From Anthracocystis setariae (Eukaryota > Basidiomycota > Ustilaginomycetes > Ustilaginales > Ustilaginaceae): a stretch of DNA of 64,000 nt. The position numbers and the translations under genes were made by a program. This document shows positions 37,650 through 47,915 of the stretch, piece after piece (the stretch's first letter is position 1; each line of letters opens with the position of its first letter). The notes under the pieces are model-generated. The model was given only the letters and a program-made list of their open reading frames with translations. It was not told the origin of the DNA and did not search any database. The DNA lies in contig CAKMXJ010000003.1 of the NCBI GenBank assembly GCA_928724745.1, positions 682,001 through 746,000 on the forward strand, given 5' to 3'.

Positions 37650-38435
37650 CTTTTCTTTTTCGCTTTCCATTTGCTGCTGCGTGCGTTTTGCAGCAGCGAA
37701 CGCCAATTTTGAGTTGGCCTCGTCCCGCTGCGCCTGGCCTACTCGCTAGCCGAGAACCCTTTGCGGGTCCAATCCAACGTTTCGACAGCTGTGCTGGACT
37801 GGACTGGACAGTAAAGCACGCTACCAAGTCCAAGTCCAAGTCATCTCGGGCCTGTGCAGCAGCCACTGCAGCCAAAGCAATTCGTCCGTCCCTCTGTCCT
37901 CTTCGCGCTTGATCGGTCAACGGCGTAGAGTGCAGAGACGCAGCAGCTAAATCTCACTTTGGACCTTAAATTCCATTTTCAAGCAACACCTCACACTCTT
38001 GTGTGTTGCATTTCTCACACCCACAATCCGCTCCCGCCTTGTCAACAACTCTCCACCACCTCGATCGCTGCGAACCAACCTTGCCATCTTCCTCATCATT
38101 GTCTACCTCCCATAGTCGGATTGGTTTGCCGTCTCATCCCAAAGCTGATCACAGCAGATTAGCGTCGCTGCGGAAATCATCGCTACACTTCCATAGCAGC
38201 CATCCCACGCTTGGCCGCCTCATCGGATGCTACCCGAATAGCCAAAGACATCCGCTTTTCTCGGACGATCCGTACAGCGGACCGTCACCGTTCGATTACC
38301 AAGAGCGTGCCACTCAACGCGAGTTTGCTCTCTCGTCTCGCTGCGACTGCTGCCGTCACGATCCCTGAAAAGAGAGTCGGCTCTTGCGAAACCATCGATC
38401 GACTCAGCCAACGCCAAGGCTCCTCCGTAGACACC

Positions 38436-41400
38436 ATGCCGCTTCCTGCTCATCAATCCGGTCAGCACGGTGCTGCTTCTCAGCACCATCAGCAGCAGCA
38501 GCAGCACCAGCAGCAGCAGCAAACCCAATATGCACAACATCCCCACCACCATCAGCAGTACTATCCCCAGCAACAGCAACACCAACAGCAACACCAACAT
38601 GCACCACCGCAACAGCCCATCGGTCGAAGCCAGTCTGCATTCAACTTCCTTCTTAGCAAGGCCAAGGCTCCCTTTTCCTCATCATCAAGCTCTACCACCA
38701 TCAACGCCTCCACTTCCATGTCTTCCCTGTCACACGATGATCCACTAGACGATACCACCAACCACATTCAGTATCATCGTCAGCTCCAGAAGGACCACAC
38801 CTTTCCGCATGCCCCTCCCTCATCTGCGTCAGGCCGAAGAACACCTAGTACAGCCCTGGACAAGCCGTCGCGTGTCCAACCGCAGCAGTACGCAGAGCCC
38901 AATGCTCCATCCCACCCCACCCGTTCTACGGGCGCACCTTACTCCAGGCCAAGCTACTCGGAAGAGCACCAGAACCATACTGCCAGCCCCACCAAACGGA
39001 GCTTCTTTGGCGGTATCGGACGCGACCGCAAAGGCTCCTCAGCTTCAAGCAAGGGTCTGCCACCGCAGAAGCCCAACTTTGGCTATAGTCCGCTCTCAAA
39101 GAGTCACCGTCAAGAACCCATCTCGGCCAGCAACTACGGTCAATTCAGCAAGAGCCAGTCCGACCTTCACGCCCGTCCCGACTTCCCTTCCCCGGACAGC
39201 ATGACCGTGGAACTTCCTCGCGTGCCTGCCATCTATCAGCAAAACGTCCTCGCCTCTGCCGACCGCAATCGATATCTGCGATCGCCCAGCCCCGCCATAA
39301 ACTTTTCTCGCAGCGTTGACGATCTCAGCTCCGTAGAGCAGCCCATATCACCCTTCCCCACCACTCCAGGCTGCGAAGACAGCACCTCGACCCTGGCTAG
39401 CGTCGCCACTTCCACCTCTCCTGGCACCTGGGGTGAGCACGGTGTACCCATGGCCCTACCTGAATGGAGACCCAGCGATATGGGCACGCTGGCATCGCCC
39501 ACTGGGCAGCAAGGTCCGCTCTTCCATCGATTCAAGCCAGGCCACAACAAACTCGACTCGGTCGCCTCCCACCTTCAACCCTCATCCGGATCGGTTCAGA
39601 CCCCACCCAACAATTGGACCTCCATGTCGCCGCCTCAACTCAACTATTTGCAGTCTTCTGCACCTTCCAAGACGGACGCAAAGCATGCACGCAAAGTGTC
39701 CAAGCTAACTGGAAGGGACAAGGACCACTCGGGCCGGGGCGCAGTCGCAAACAGTCTAGCTGCCTCGCTCGGCCTCACTACCCTCGGTGGCTCGGCAGCT
39801 CCACTCGCCCCACTCTCCCTTCAAGCGCCGTCCGAGCCTGTCCCTCTTCCAGTGGGTGCCACCTTTCAAGGTTTTGTAGCACGCAATGCTAACATCAGTC
39901 TGACGATGGCACAGCTAAGCGGACACGATCATGCCAGAGGCAAGGACAAGGAGAAAGACATCACCAAGGGTTGGAAGCCGTACCGCGTCGTTTTGCAGGA
40001 CGGCAAACTCTTCTTCTACAAGCCGCCCAGCAACATCACAGACGAGGTCAAGGCTCTCTTCCCTACCGGCATCGTGCGCGCTGTGCCCAACACTCCGGCC
40101 TCATCCACCCCTTTTGCCAATCTTAATGCCGAGTCCTTGATGACCAGCGGTCTCAGCAAGCAGGACTTGCTCCAAGCCACTTCGAGTACGACTGAGATGA
40201 CCTCGCCGCTTCCATCTCCTGCTTTGCGAGCACGCATGACCGCTGGGCGTCCCAACTCTAGCAAGAACGCCACAAGCGCATCAGATGCACCGCCAACCCC
40301 GAGTACGGCCATTACGGTGACCGCAGCCAATGTTGCTAACCATCGATCTTGGGTCAAGCCGGGCAAGCATCCGGGTCTTGTGCTAGTCGACACCATCGAC
40401 GCCCCCAAAGGATGGGCGGAACGTATCCAGAGCGGCAGTCTCACCTCATTGGCGCATGAGTTTGTCAAGGCAACGCAGCTTCCCGATCCCACCGAAGAGG
40501 CGACTGTCCCTAGCTCTCGACGCTCCATTGTTGCGCCTCTCGAGCCCACGACCAAACCCGAGCTCGACCGCTCTCTTGCCGAAAATTTTGCCGTGGCCGT
40601 GTTTGCCTCCATTTCAGTGCAGGAAGAGGAGTCGCAGCACGTCGCGGAGCGCATTACGGCGTTCATCTCGGAAGTTCACAGTCGCGCTGCAGAGATTCTG
40701 ATTAAACAACAGGTCGATTCGATAGAAGGCGAGGACAAATTTGCACCGCTAAAGCTGCGCATCGCTGCATTGCTTGACGTGACATTGCGGACTGGCTGTG
40801 CCTTGGTACCCGAATGCAAGGACGCTCTCTCGAAATTGGCTGCGTTGGCGCAAGTCGATGCAGCAGAGTTGCAAACGAGGCTGGATGCTCAAAACACGCC
40901 GATTTTGGCAGTTGAGGCTCTCAGCTCGGGCGAATCTGTCGATTGGATTACCACCGTAGCCGCAGCGGCACCAAGCGAGTCACGCGAGGACTTGCGAGGG
41001 CTACGCACTTCGCTCTCCATCTCTGACGAACTTTTGCTTCAGTTGGAGCCCCTCGAGATTGCGCAACAGATCCAAATCTTCCACGCCGAGGCTCTGCGCC
41101 GGGTTGCAGGTCTGCATCTCTCCTTCTACGAACTGCTACGAGCAGCCAAGAAAGACCCGAAAGGCGCTGTTGCCATGAGCTTCGACTCGCTTTCCCCCCA
41201 CCCGCTAAGCACCCTGGCTCTCAAGCACATCCTCCATGCCACTGCAACCGCATCCGATGCGGCCACCGTCGCTCAGAACGGGGCCCGGCATCGCGCCTCT
41301 GTGCTTCGCCATTGGATCGCCATCGCTTCCTACCTCTTGACCCTTGGTGATGTGACAGGTTGGATGGCCATTTGCACTGCACTATGTTCTCGAGCCGTCA

Positions 41401-44400
41401 CTCGCCTCGAACAGACATGGCGCTACTTGGCTGAAGGCGATCGTGTCTTGGTTGCCGAGGAATGGGCACCCATCTTATCTAGCCTCTCTTGGAGCGAAGG
41501 TTTATCGGTCGATGTGCGTGCCCGCTTCGTTGGTGACGCGGCAGAACCGGTTGTAACCCTTGCGGACGGTCGGAAAGCAGCTGCGATTCCCTTCATCGGC
41601 AACGCCCTGTACCGCGTGTTGCGTTCATCGGAGAGCTCGGCGGAATCCCCGCAGGATGCGGAAAAGCTACGAATTGCGAGCAAAGCAGAGGATGCGGTCT
41701 CTCTCTGGAGGTCTGTCGATGAATGGCGTACCGTCTGGCAGCAGATCGCTTCGGAGTCCAGCGTGCAGATCCTGCACCAATCTGAGCCATTGGCCGAATA
41801 TCAAGCCACGCTGCAATTGCTTTTCCAAGACACCACTCATCAGCGCGCGACCTTCGAATCCGACATGGAACGATCGTTCCAGCTAGAACCTAAAGCGCTC
41901 GGCAACCTCGATGCCCGCGAGAGACATTCGCTGCCTCCCAACGCCAACGCCAATCTTCCTCTGGTACCGCTCTTATTCCCTCAGCCCTTGCCCCTATTGT
42001 CGCTGCTGAACGCCGATCGTATCAAGGCTGAGCTATTCCGCGGGGACGGTCCGCTCTCCAAAGACTCACAAGCTACCATCACATCGCGGACCTTTGCACG
42101 GCCCTCATTGGTCGGGTCCCCTCTAGTCCGATCGGCCGCTTTCTCGCCCCCACTTGGCGGCAGGCCCGGTCGCAGCACAGCTTTCAGCGGTGTCATTGAA
42201 TGGACCTCATCGGCTCCGACCCCGAGCTGGGAGGATCAGTCGAATAGTATTGTCAAGGTCGGAAACGAGCTCGTATTCCGGATCGTTCAAGAGAGCAACC
42301 TGTCTTTGCCCAACTCGCCCATGACGAGCAAGCGCTTCTCGCAGGATTTCGGTCGCAATGCTCGTCCTCTCTCGCAGATTTCCAAGCGCTCCAGCCTTCC
42401 GACCTCCAACCGCAGCTCGGTGGTCGACATTGTCGTGCCAACGCAGGTCGTGGTCAAGGCAGCTACGCTTGACCGCATGATTGATCTTCTCGTCATGGGC
42501 GTTCAACACATCAATGTTTCGCCGAGTCCGGCAGGCGTCGAAGGCAACGAGTCGCAAACCGTGCCGATGCGGAAGACCAAATTGGTTATGGACATGGAGA
42601 TGTACCGCACTACGTTCCTTGCCACCTTCCGCAGCCTGTGTTCACCAGCGGACTTGTTTGAGCAGCTTCAGAAACGATTCTCGACCGCCATCACCGCGAG
42701 CAAGGAATTGGCCGGTGCCGACGAGTTCCTTACCTCGAGCCAATTCCCCTCATGGATCGCGCTCACTCCAGCTGGAAGCCAGGCCGAACCCACGGATTGG
42801 GACATGGTTTACCGCATCCGCATGGGCGTGGTCCTCACGCTGCGCTTGTGGATCGACCGCTTTCCTCAGGACTTTGTCGACGACAATGTGCTGTATCAGC
42901 TTGCGCACAGCTTCCTGCGACAGCCAGGACTCGAGGTCACTGCAGAAGATCCCGATCAGCAGAAGGTCGTCCATGCTCTAGCTCAGCTCCGAGGCATGTT
43001 TGGAGCAAGAGTCATGGGCGCCAACGCAAGGCAAGTGGAGCGCAGCTATGCAACCGATCAATCAGTGCACATCTCGAACGACCACCAGCAAGCTGATTTT
43101 GATTTCGACAGAGCCTCCGCCGCAGAACTGGTCGAATATCTCGAGTCGATCGCAACGGTTTTCTTCGACAAGATCGTGGACCGTGATCTCCTTGTCGTCA
43201 GCGAGATCTTCGAAAAGAAGGCTTGCCATCCTGCTGCTTGGTACACAGTGAAACCGGGCAGTACTTCGCAGGGCGAAGAGGACAAGCCGGTCACCAACAT
43301 GTACACCATGCTCGACGTGCTCAAGGCAGGCGACGCAACCCACCGTGGTCTCAGCAAGGATGCCAATCAGGACACGAGCAAGGACGTCGCTCTGCAACAA
43401 AAGCTTCCCTCCGCGGTTCGCGATGCGCTCGCAGCCCAAAGCCTGTTCCGAGGCTGGATCGCAATCCACATCATCGAGTCTGGCATCGGTCTCGAACGAC
43501 GTCAAGAGCGGCTGTCCAAGCTTCTGGATGCTTTATGGATCTGCAGGGCTCGAATGATGGATCTGAGAGGCTCGGACATCGCCTCATCCCAGGGTGGCAA
43601 CAGCAATGCCGGCAGGGACACATCGTTGCCTTTCCGCGAACCCACCATTGGCTCCTTCGTAGAGTCTGCCATCGTCAACACGCTCGGCTCTTCAGAGTCC
43701 CGCATCTTCCTGCGAGCATGGCAAGGCGTTGCCGCCGCTCGCGGTGCCAGAGGCGATGTGCTTGATGACTTGCTGCCGAAAGAGGTTGATGCAGAGATGC
43801 GTGCAGCTGCGGAGCTGTCCGGTACTCCAGACATTGGCTGGATCCTGTCTTGTCTTGCTGAGGTGGTCACAAAAGCCCCAGCCACTTCGACATCAACGAC
43901 CGACGTTGAGCTGGTCGATTTCGAGAAGCGCCGCACCATGTGGGCCTTGATCGATGGCGCTGTACGGGTGCGTCCTGCCTGTAGCATTCCTGATCTCGTC
44001 GATCTTGCCGGAGCTCGTTTGCGTCTGATGCAGGCGGCGCTCACACGTGTGATCTGGGATCGCCGTGCATTCCGTGAGGATGCAGCCAATGAGCTGCGTA
44101 GCGCTCCGCCTGTACGTGCGGACGCCAGGCTACGACCAACGAGTTCCAGCAAAGCGCTGTCCAGCCTTTCCAAGCAACAGAACGAAAAGCTGCGCCGCGA
44201 TAAAGCGGCATTGGAGATGCTCAACGCGCTCCCAATCCGTCCGTCGATCACATCCAGAGTTTCGAGCATGCGCTCAGGCGGCGTACGTGCTTCGCCTGCA
44301 GCTCCATCCATTTCGACGCCGATGCCGTTGGAGAAAGTGGCGATGGCACCGGCACCTCCTTCCGACAAGGCCACGATCCGCGCTCGCCGCATGACCGCGC

Positions 44401-46262
44401 TCTTCAAGGGCGCCGTGCGACCGCTCATGTCGTTGGACAAGCCTGATGCGCCCGCCAAGTCGGTGCAAGAGCTGATGCGCCTCACGCCTCTGCAGAAGCC
44501 TGCAATTATCGCCGGTCTCGGCGGTGCCCGGATTGCAGTCTGGAACAACGCGCAACGTTCCTTTGTCTTCCATCTCACTTCGCAGGAGGGCGCCAAGTAT
44601 CTGCTGCAAACTTCCAACGCTGCCGAACTGACGGAGTGGATTACGCACATCGAACGTGCTTCAAAGGAGTACGCCGTTCATCGGCCACTTGATCCACGCA
44701 AAGGAGCGGCGCCGACAAAAGGCAAAGTCTGCGCCCCGCTTTTTGGCGTCGCGTTGACCGAGCTGGTCGAGCGCGAAGGACACTCGGTGCCAGCGGCGAT
44801 CGAACGTATGTTTGCCGAAATCGAGGCCAGGGGCCTTCGGGAACAAGGCATCTATCGAATCTCGGGTTCCAAGAGTGCCATGGAGAATCTGCGACGAGCC
44901 TGGGACGAGCAGCCAGCCGATTCTATTGATCTGTCTACGGGCGAGTTCAGCGACATCCACACCATCGCTGGTACCATCAAGGCTTGGCTGCGCGATCTGC
45001 CTGAGCCGCTGATCACGTTCGACTCGTACGACGACGTGATCGCGACCAATGGCATGGAGAACGACGACCGTCTGTACGCACTGCGCGATATCATCTGGAA
45101 GATGCCCAAGTGCCACTTTGACGTGCTTCGCCGCACGGCAGAGCACCTTGCGCGCGTGGTGGAAGAAGGCGAGATCAACAAGATGCTTTCGCACAACATT
45201 GCGATCGTGTTTGGTACCTCGCTGCTAAACCCGCCTCCGGGGCCTGCCAGTGTCTCGGTGGCGTTTGGTAATTTGGGCAAAGCGGCCAATGTGGTAAAGA
45301 CGATCGTCACGATGCACGAATGGCTGTTTGAGCCTGAGCCGGAGCCGGAAGCGGAAGCGGAGGCTGATGCGCCAGCGGGCACCGAAGTGACTTGCCTTAT
45401 CGAAGACAGTGCTCTGATGGAGCGACAGGCCGACACTACCGACTCTGCTCACGTGGATGCTCGCACCGACGCTGGCGACGAGGCCCTGGATACTCAGATT
45501 TCTGCAGACTCGAAGCGCGCACGTGAATGCTCGGTGTCGTCGACGGATGAGTCTGCCGCGGTTTCGACGAGCCCCTCGGACGCTGTGGCTGTATCTAGCG
45601 AACCGAACGCTTCCGAGACGGACGAAGCGGAAGAAGACGAAGTAGTGAGCGAGCTTCCGGTGAGGTCGCGTCGCGGCGGTCGTGGCGGTCGACCATTGAC
45701 GATTGTTGGTTTGGACGGGCTGTCTGCGCTGGGTGGGAAAGAGGCGATCGCTAAAGTGCTCGAGATTGGCAGCGAAGCAGAGGGGGAGGTTGGGACGAAG
45801 CAGGAGGAAGATTCGAGTGCGAATGAGGGCGACACGACGGTGCAGCTGCGTTCGGAAGAAGAGGCTTCGGTTGAGTCTCAACGTTGCCAGGTAGCACCGC
45901 GGATAGTGTTATCGGGAGATGGAGGGAGCGATGAAGAGGCGCTGGACGGAGACGAGTCGTTGCAAAGTGGAGGAGATAGCCTGAATGAAGCCGAGACGAG
46001 CGACAAGGAAGCGGAAACTGCGGCTGAGACAAGGTTGGAGGCAGCCGAGGAAGAGCCAGAGCCAGAGCCGCGAGCGCGCAAGCCGCGAAATGCGTACCGA
46101 GACAGCGTGTTCACGTCGTACTCGATCTATGCGGATCGTTTTGACAACATGAAGCTGGAAAGCCAGAGTTCGGCGGCGAGCATGGTCAAGAGGCAGTCGA
46201 TGCATCTGGCCGGCGTGGGGGATGCATCTAGCTCGGAGACAAAAGACGAGGAGCGTGTATGA
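38436..46262 (+). CDS. Bem2-like multidomain Rho GTPase-activating protein (PH, RasGEF-like, PH, RhoGAP)
   Basis: A 2,608-residue protein from the ATG at 38436, which has a good CACC context; the frame opens at 38211 with only a TTG. Residues about 15-60 are Gln/His-rich. A first PH-like region starts near 473 (ATFQGFVARN, KGWKPYRVVLQDGKLFFYKP) and seems split by an insertion. A RasGEF N-terminal motif starts near 1,338 (ATLDRMIDLLVMGVQHINVS), followed by a RasGEF-like region (ELVEYLESIATVFFDKIVD, then AAQSLFRGWIAIHIIESG). A second PH domain lies near 1,995-2,075 (ELTEWITHIERASKEY). The RhoGAP domain (about 2,100-2,300) carries the arginine finger R2141 in GIYRISGSKS. This domain order matches yeast Bem2, a Rho1/Cdc42 GAP for polarity and bud growth. 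The C-terminal 300 residues are acidic and disordered. Confidence 0.92.
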   Translation: MPLPAHQSGQHGAASQHHQQQQQHQQQQQTQYAQHPHHHQQYYPQQQQHQQQHQHAPPQQPIGRSQSAFNFLLSKAKAPFSSSSSSTTINASTSMSSLSHDDPLDDTTNHIQYHRQLQKDHTFPHAPPSSASGRRTPSTALDKPSRVQPQQYAEPNAPSHPTRSTGAPYSRPSYSEEHQNHTASPTKRSFFGGIGRDRKGSSASSKGLPPQKPNFGYSPLSKSHRQEPISASNYGQFSKSQSDLHARPDFPSPDSMTVELPRVPAIYQQNVLASADRNRYLRSPSPAINFSRSVDDLSSVEQPISPFPTTPGCEDSTSTLASVATSTSPGTWGEHGVPMALPEWRPSDMGTLASPTGQQGPLFHRFKPGHNKLDSVASHLQPSSGSVQTPPNNWTSMSPPQLNYLQSSAPSKTDAKHARKVSKLTGRDKDHSGRGAVANSLAASLGLTTLGGSAAPLAPLSLQAPSEPVPLPVGATFQGFVARNANISLTMAQLSGHDHARGKDKEKDITKGWKPYRVVLQDGKLFFYKPPSNITDEVKALFPTGIVRAVPNTPASSTPFANLNAESLMTSGLSKQDLLQATSSTTEMTSPLPSPALRARMTAGRPNSSKNATSASDAPPTPSTAITVTAANVANHRSWVKPGKHPGLVLVDTIDAPKGWAERIQSGSLTSLAHEFVKATQLPDPTEEATVPSSRRSIVAPLEPTTKPELDRSLAENFAVAVFASISVQEEESQHVAERITAFISEVHSRAAEILIKQQVDSIEGEDKFAPLKLRIAALLDVTLRTGCALVPECKDALSKLAALAQVDAAELQTRLDAQNTPILAVEALSSGESVDWITTVAAAAPSESREDLRGLRTSLSISDELLLQLEPLEIAQQIQIFHAEALRRVAGLHLSFYELLRAAKKDPKGAVAMSFDSLSPHPLSTLALKHILHATATASDAATVAQNGARHRASVLRHWIAIASYLLTLGDVTGWMAICTALCSRAVTRLEQTWRYLAEGDRVLVAEEWAPILSSLSWSEGLSVDVRARFVGDAAEPVVTLADGRKAAAIPFIGNALYRVLRSSESSAESPQDAEKLRIASKAEDAVSLWRSVDEWRTVWQQIASESSVQILHQSEPLAEYQATLQLLFQDTTHQRATFESDMERSFQLEPKALGNLDARERHSLPPNANANLPLVPLLFPQPLPLLSLLNADRIKAELFRGDGPLSKDSQATITSRTFARPSLVGSPLVRSAAFSPPLGGRPGRSTAFSGVIEWTSSAPTPSWEDQSNSIVKVGNELVFRIVQESNLSLPNSPMTSKRFSQDFGRNARPLSQISKRSSLPTSNRSSVVDIVVPTQVVVKAATLDRMIDLLVMGVQHINVSPSPAGVEGNESQTVPMRKTKLVMDMEMYRTTFLATFRSLCSPADLFEQLQKRFSTAITASKELAGADEFLTSSQFPSWIALTPAGSQAEPTDWDMVYRIRMGVVLTLRLWIDRFPQDFVDDNVLYQLAHSFLRQPGLEVTAEDPDQQKVVHALAQLRGMFGARVMGANARQVERSYATDQSVHISNDHQQADFDFDRASAAELVEYLESIATVFFDKIVDRDLLVVSEIFEKKACHPAAWYTVKPGSTSQGEEDKPVTNMYTMLDVLKAGDATHRGLSKDANQDTSKDVALQQKLPSAVRDALAAQSLFRGWIAIHIIESGIGLERRQERLSKLLDALWICRARMMDLRGSDIASSQGGNSNAGRDTSLPFREPTIGSFVESAIVNTLGSSESRIFLRAWQGVAAARGARGDVLDDLLPKEVDAEMRAAAELSGTPDIGWILSCLAEVVTKAPATSTSTTDVELVDFEKRRTMWALIDGAVRVRPACSIPDLVDLAGARLRLMQAALTRVIWDRRAFREDAANELRSAPPVRADARLRPTSSSKALSSLSKQQNEKLRRDKAALEMLNALPIRPSITSRVSSMRSGGVRASPAAPSISTPMPLEKVAMAPAPPSDKATIRARRMTALFKGAVRPLMSLDKPDAPAKSVQELMRLTPLQKPAIIAGLGGARIAVWNNAQRSFVFHLTSQEGAKYLLQTSNAAELTEWITHIERASKEYAVHRPLDPRKGAAPTKGKVCAPLFGVALTELVEREGHSVPAAIERMFAEIEARGLREQGIYRISGSKSAMENLRRAWDEQPADSIDLSTGEFSDIHTIAGTIKAWLRDLPEPLITFDSYDDVIATNGMENDDRLYALRDIIWKMPKCHFDVLRRTAEHLARVVEEGEINKMLSHNIAIVFGTSLLNPPPGPASVSVAFGNLGKAANVVKTIVTMHEWLFEPEPEPEAEAEADAPAGTEVTCLIEDSALMERQADTTDSAHVDARTDAGDEALDTQISADSKRARECSVSSTDESAAVSTSPSDAVAVSSEPNASETDEAEEDEVVSELPVRSRRGGRGGRPLTIVGLDGLSALGGKEAIAKVLEIGSEAEGEVGTKQEEDSSANEGDTTVQLRSEEEASVESQRCQVAPRIVLSGDGGSDEEALDGDESLQSGGDSLNEAETSDKEAETAAETRLEAAEEEPEPEPRARKPRNAYRDSVFTSYSIYADRFDNMKLESQSSAASMVKRQSMHLAGVGDASSSETKDEERV

Positions 46263-46403
46263 TTGTACACGAGATGGTTAAGCGATTGCTTCATGATACC
46301 CGAAAGAATCATTCAATTTCCAAAGTTGTATTTGAGCAGATGCGCACGAGTGAAAGGAAAGGTTTGTGATTGCTTGCGATTGGGCTGGGTGAATGGGTAG
46401 GGA

Positions 46404-47261
46404 TTAGTCTTGGTCGACGTTGAATCTGGGGGGTCTATTTGGAAGTGAATGTTGTTGGTTGAATTGGGGGGTTGATTGATTTTGGATGATTGCGGAATGG
46501 TAGCCTGAATCTGAATGGTAGGATTTGTCAGGAGTATGGTCTATAGTTTTAGAAGAGGTGTCGGAAGAAGTATCGTAGCGGTGATGTAAGGAGTGGGGTA
46601 GTGGGGGTAGGAGGGCCCAAGTGTTGGAGCGATCGAGTTGGGCTTGAAGTTTGGCTTCTGCGTCTACTTCCGAGGCGGGTCTTAGGGATTTAAGTTGGGC
46701 GAAGGCGGTTGTGAAGAAGCCTCTGAGTTCTGCGATTTCGTGGGTTGAGATGTTGTGCATTTGTAGATGCACCGGGTTGAGCATGGGTACGCCTGTGAGG
46801 ATCTTGCTTTGACGTGCTTCGCGGATGTCTTTGAGGAGGGCACGAATTCGGTTTGAGTTGGGAATGTCATCGGATGCGTGTGTGAGGAGGGTTTGGGAGA
46901 TGCCGATCCAGTAGGGTGGTAAGGCGGAGAAGCCTGGTTGGGTGGTTTCTTGTTTGAGCGTTTCGGTGAGCGCATCGATGGTGAGCCATGTGGGAGCGAC
47001 GAGCAACGCTTTTCGACGCTTTTTGAGATGCAAGCCAACCCACAGTGGCACTTTGGTCGGTGCGGGGGGACGAAACGGTCCGTAGACGCCAGACAGGAGA
47101 CGCACACGGTCGATCGATGTGAGCGGGACAATGGTGATCGAGGTGGATGCGAGCGAGGTGGTGGCTAGTTCGAGGTCGGTGAGCGTGACGCCGCGGGTGT
47201 GCGAAGTGGTGGAAAGCGAGATGGACGAGATAGATGAGGTGGAGGCCGACGAGGACGCCAT
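46404..47261 (-). CDS. PSF2: GINS complex subunit Psf2
   Basis: A 285-residue protein from the ATG at 47261. The core matches Psf2 of GINS, which with Cdc45 and Mcm2-7 forms the replicative helicase. Visible motifs are VYGPFRPPAPTKVPLWVGLH, LKKRRKALLVAPTWL, the SNRIRALLKDIREARQSKIL helix and LQMHNISTHEIAELRGFF. Yeast Psf2 has 213 residues. The extra length here is an N-terminal Ser/Thr-rich stretch of about 25 residues and a C-terminal tail of about 60 residues (Ser, His, Tyr, Asn-rich, for example HTPDKSYHSDSGYHS). The open frame upstream of 47261 contains further ATGs, but the protein from them starts with a hydrophobic stretch unlike Psf2, so I chose the later start. Confidence 0.9.
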   Translation of the reverse strand: MASSSASTSSISSISLSTTSHTRGVTLTDLELATTSLASTSITIVPLTSIDRVRLLSGVYGPFRPPAPTKVPLWVGLHLKKRRKALLVAPTWLTIDALTETLKQETTQPGFSALPPYWIGISQTLLTHASDDIPNSNRIRALLKDIREARQSKILTGVPMLNPVHLQMHNISTHEIAELRGFFTTAFAQLKSLRPASEVDAEAKLQAQLDRSNTWALLPPLPHSLHHRYDTSSDTSSKTIDHTPDKSYHSDSGYHSAIIQNQSTPQFNQQHSLPNRPPRFNVDQD

Positions 47262-47915
47262 TGTGAGTGAAGCACGATGAGAAGGCCAAAACCGGGATGT
47301 GAGAGTATGACGACGTAAGGCAAGGATGACAAGAACGATGACGACGACGTCAAGGTGTTGGGTCTCTGCCAGAAATTGCATTGGCAACGACGCGCGCGCC
47401 ATCATATCACTCAACGCGAATGGCAATCCTCAATTCATCCAAGCTTGGCTCGGCTCCATCCTTGGTGCTGTCTACAATCAAGTCTTGGGTTAAACCAACT
47501 CGTAAACTCAAGGCACAAGCACATTCTGAACCGACCAAGCAGCCAACGAGTCTTGGGCGATCCCATCCGGACACTTTGCCACGTTCTAGGGCCAAGGTGT
47601 TGATGATGCTGCAATTCTGAACCGATTCAGGGTCCAAGCCAGAGCTCAAAGCACAGCCAGCGTCTGCCAAGCTTCGGCCCGACCTCATCGTTCGTTCATT
47701 CAGTGTTGGCAATGATCCCACCTTGGTCCAACCTTTCATCTTCAGCACACATATCGCTCTACATCGCAACGCCTCATATCCTTCTGCCACATTGCTTTAC
47801 AGATCGAATCCATAGATCGCAAGCAGAGCTCACGTCACGATACAGTTACTTGCTCCCTTCATCCCCCCCGGTTTGACACCTCCCTACCGTCGGTAGCAAC
47901 AAACATAAACACAAG
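47262..47915. other. Divergent promoter region between PSF2 and the Tvp38-like gene
   Basis: A 654-bp spacer with promoters in both directions. No gene, repeat or RNA element seen. Confidence 0.55.

Larger units (their letters stand above)
34807..38435. other. 3.6-kb repeat-rich spacer upstream of the Bem2-like gene
   Basis: The longest host gene-free stretch. It contains eleven exact TACAGTA/TACTGTA words (34978, 35084, 36224, 36321, 36394, 36458, 36491, 36640, 36645, 37285, 37294). It also has a GT-repeat at about 36588-36605, a GGAA tetranucleotide run at about 37458-37489 and a poly(T) tract near 37622-37649. From 38211 the Bem2-like frame is already open but has only a TTG, so this is treated as its 5' leader. 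Only one weak ORF candidate is noted (35713-36114). Confidence 0.6.

Noticed and set aside
37422..37752. Gene candidate reading through the GGAA repeat and the T-run
   Set aside because: All frames here are built from simple sequence (EGRKEGRK, poly-Phe).
38211..38435. N-terminal extension of the Bem2-like protein by 75 residues
   Set aside because: It begins at a TTG; the first ATG with good context is at 38436.
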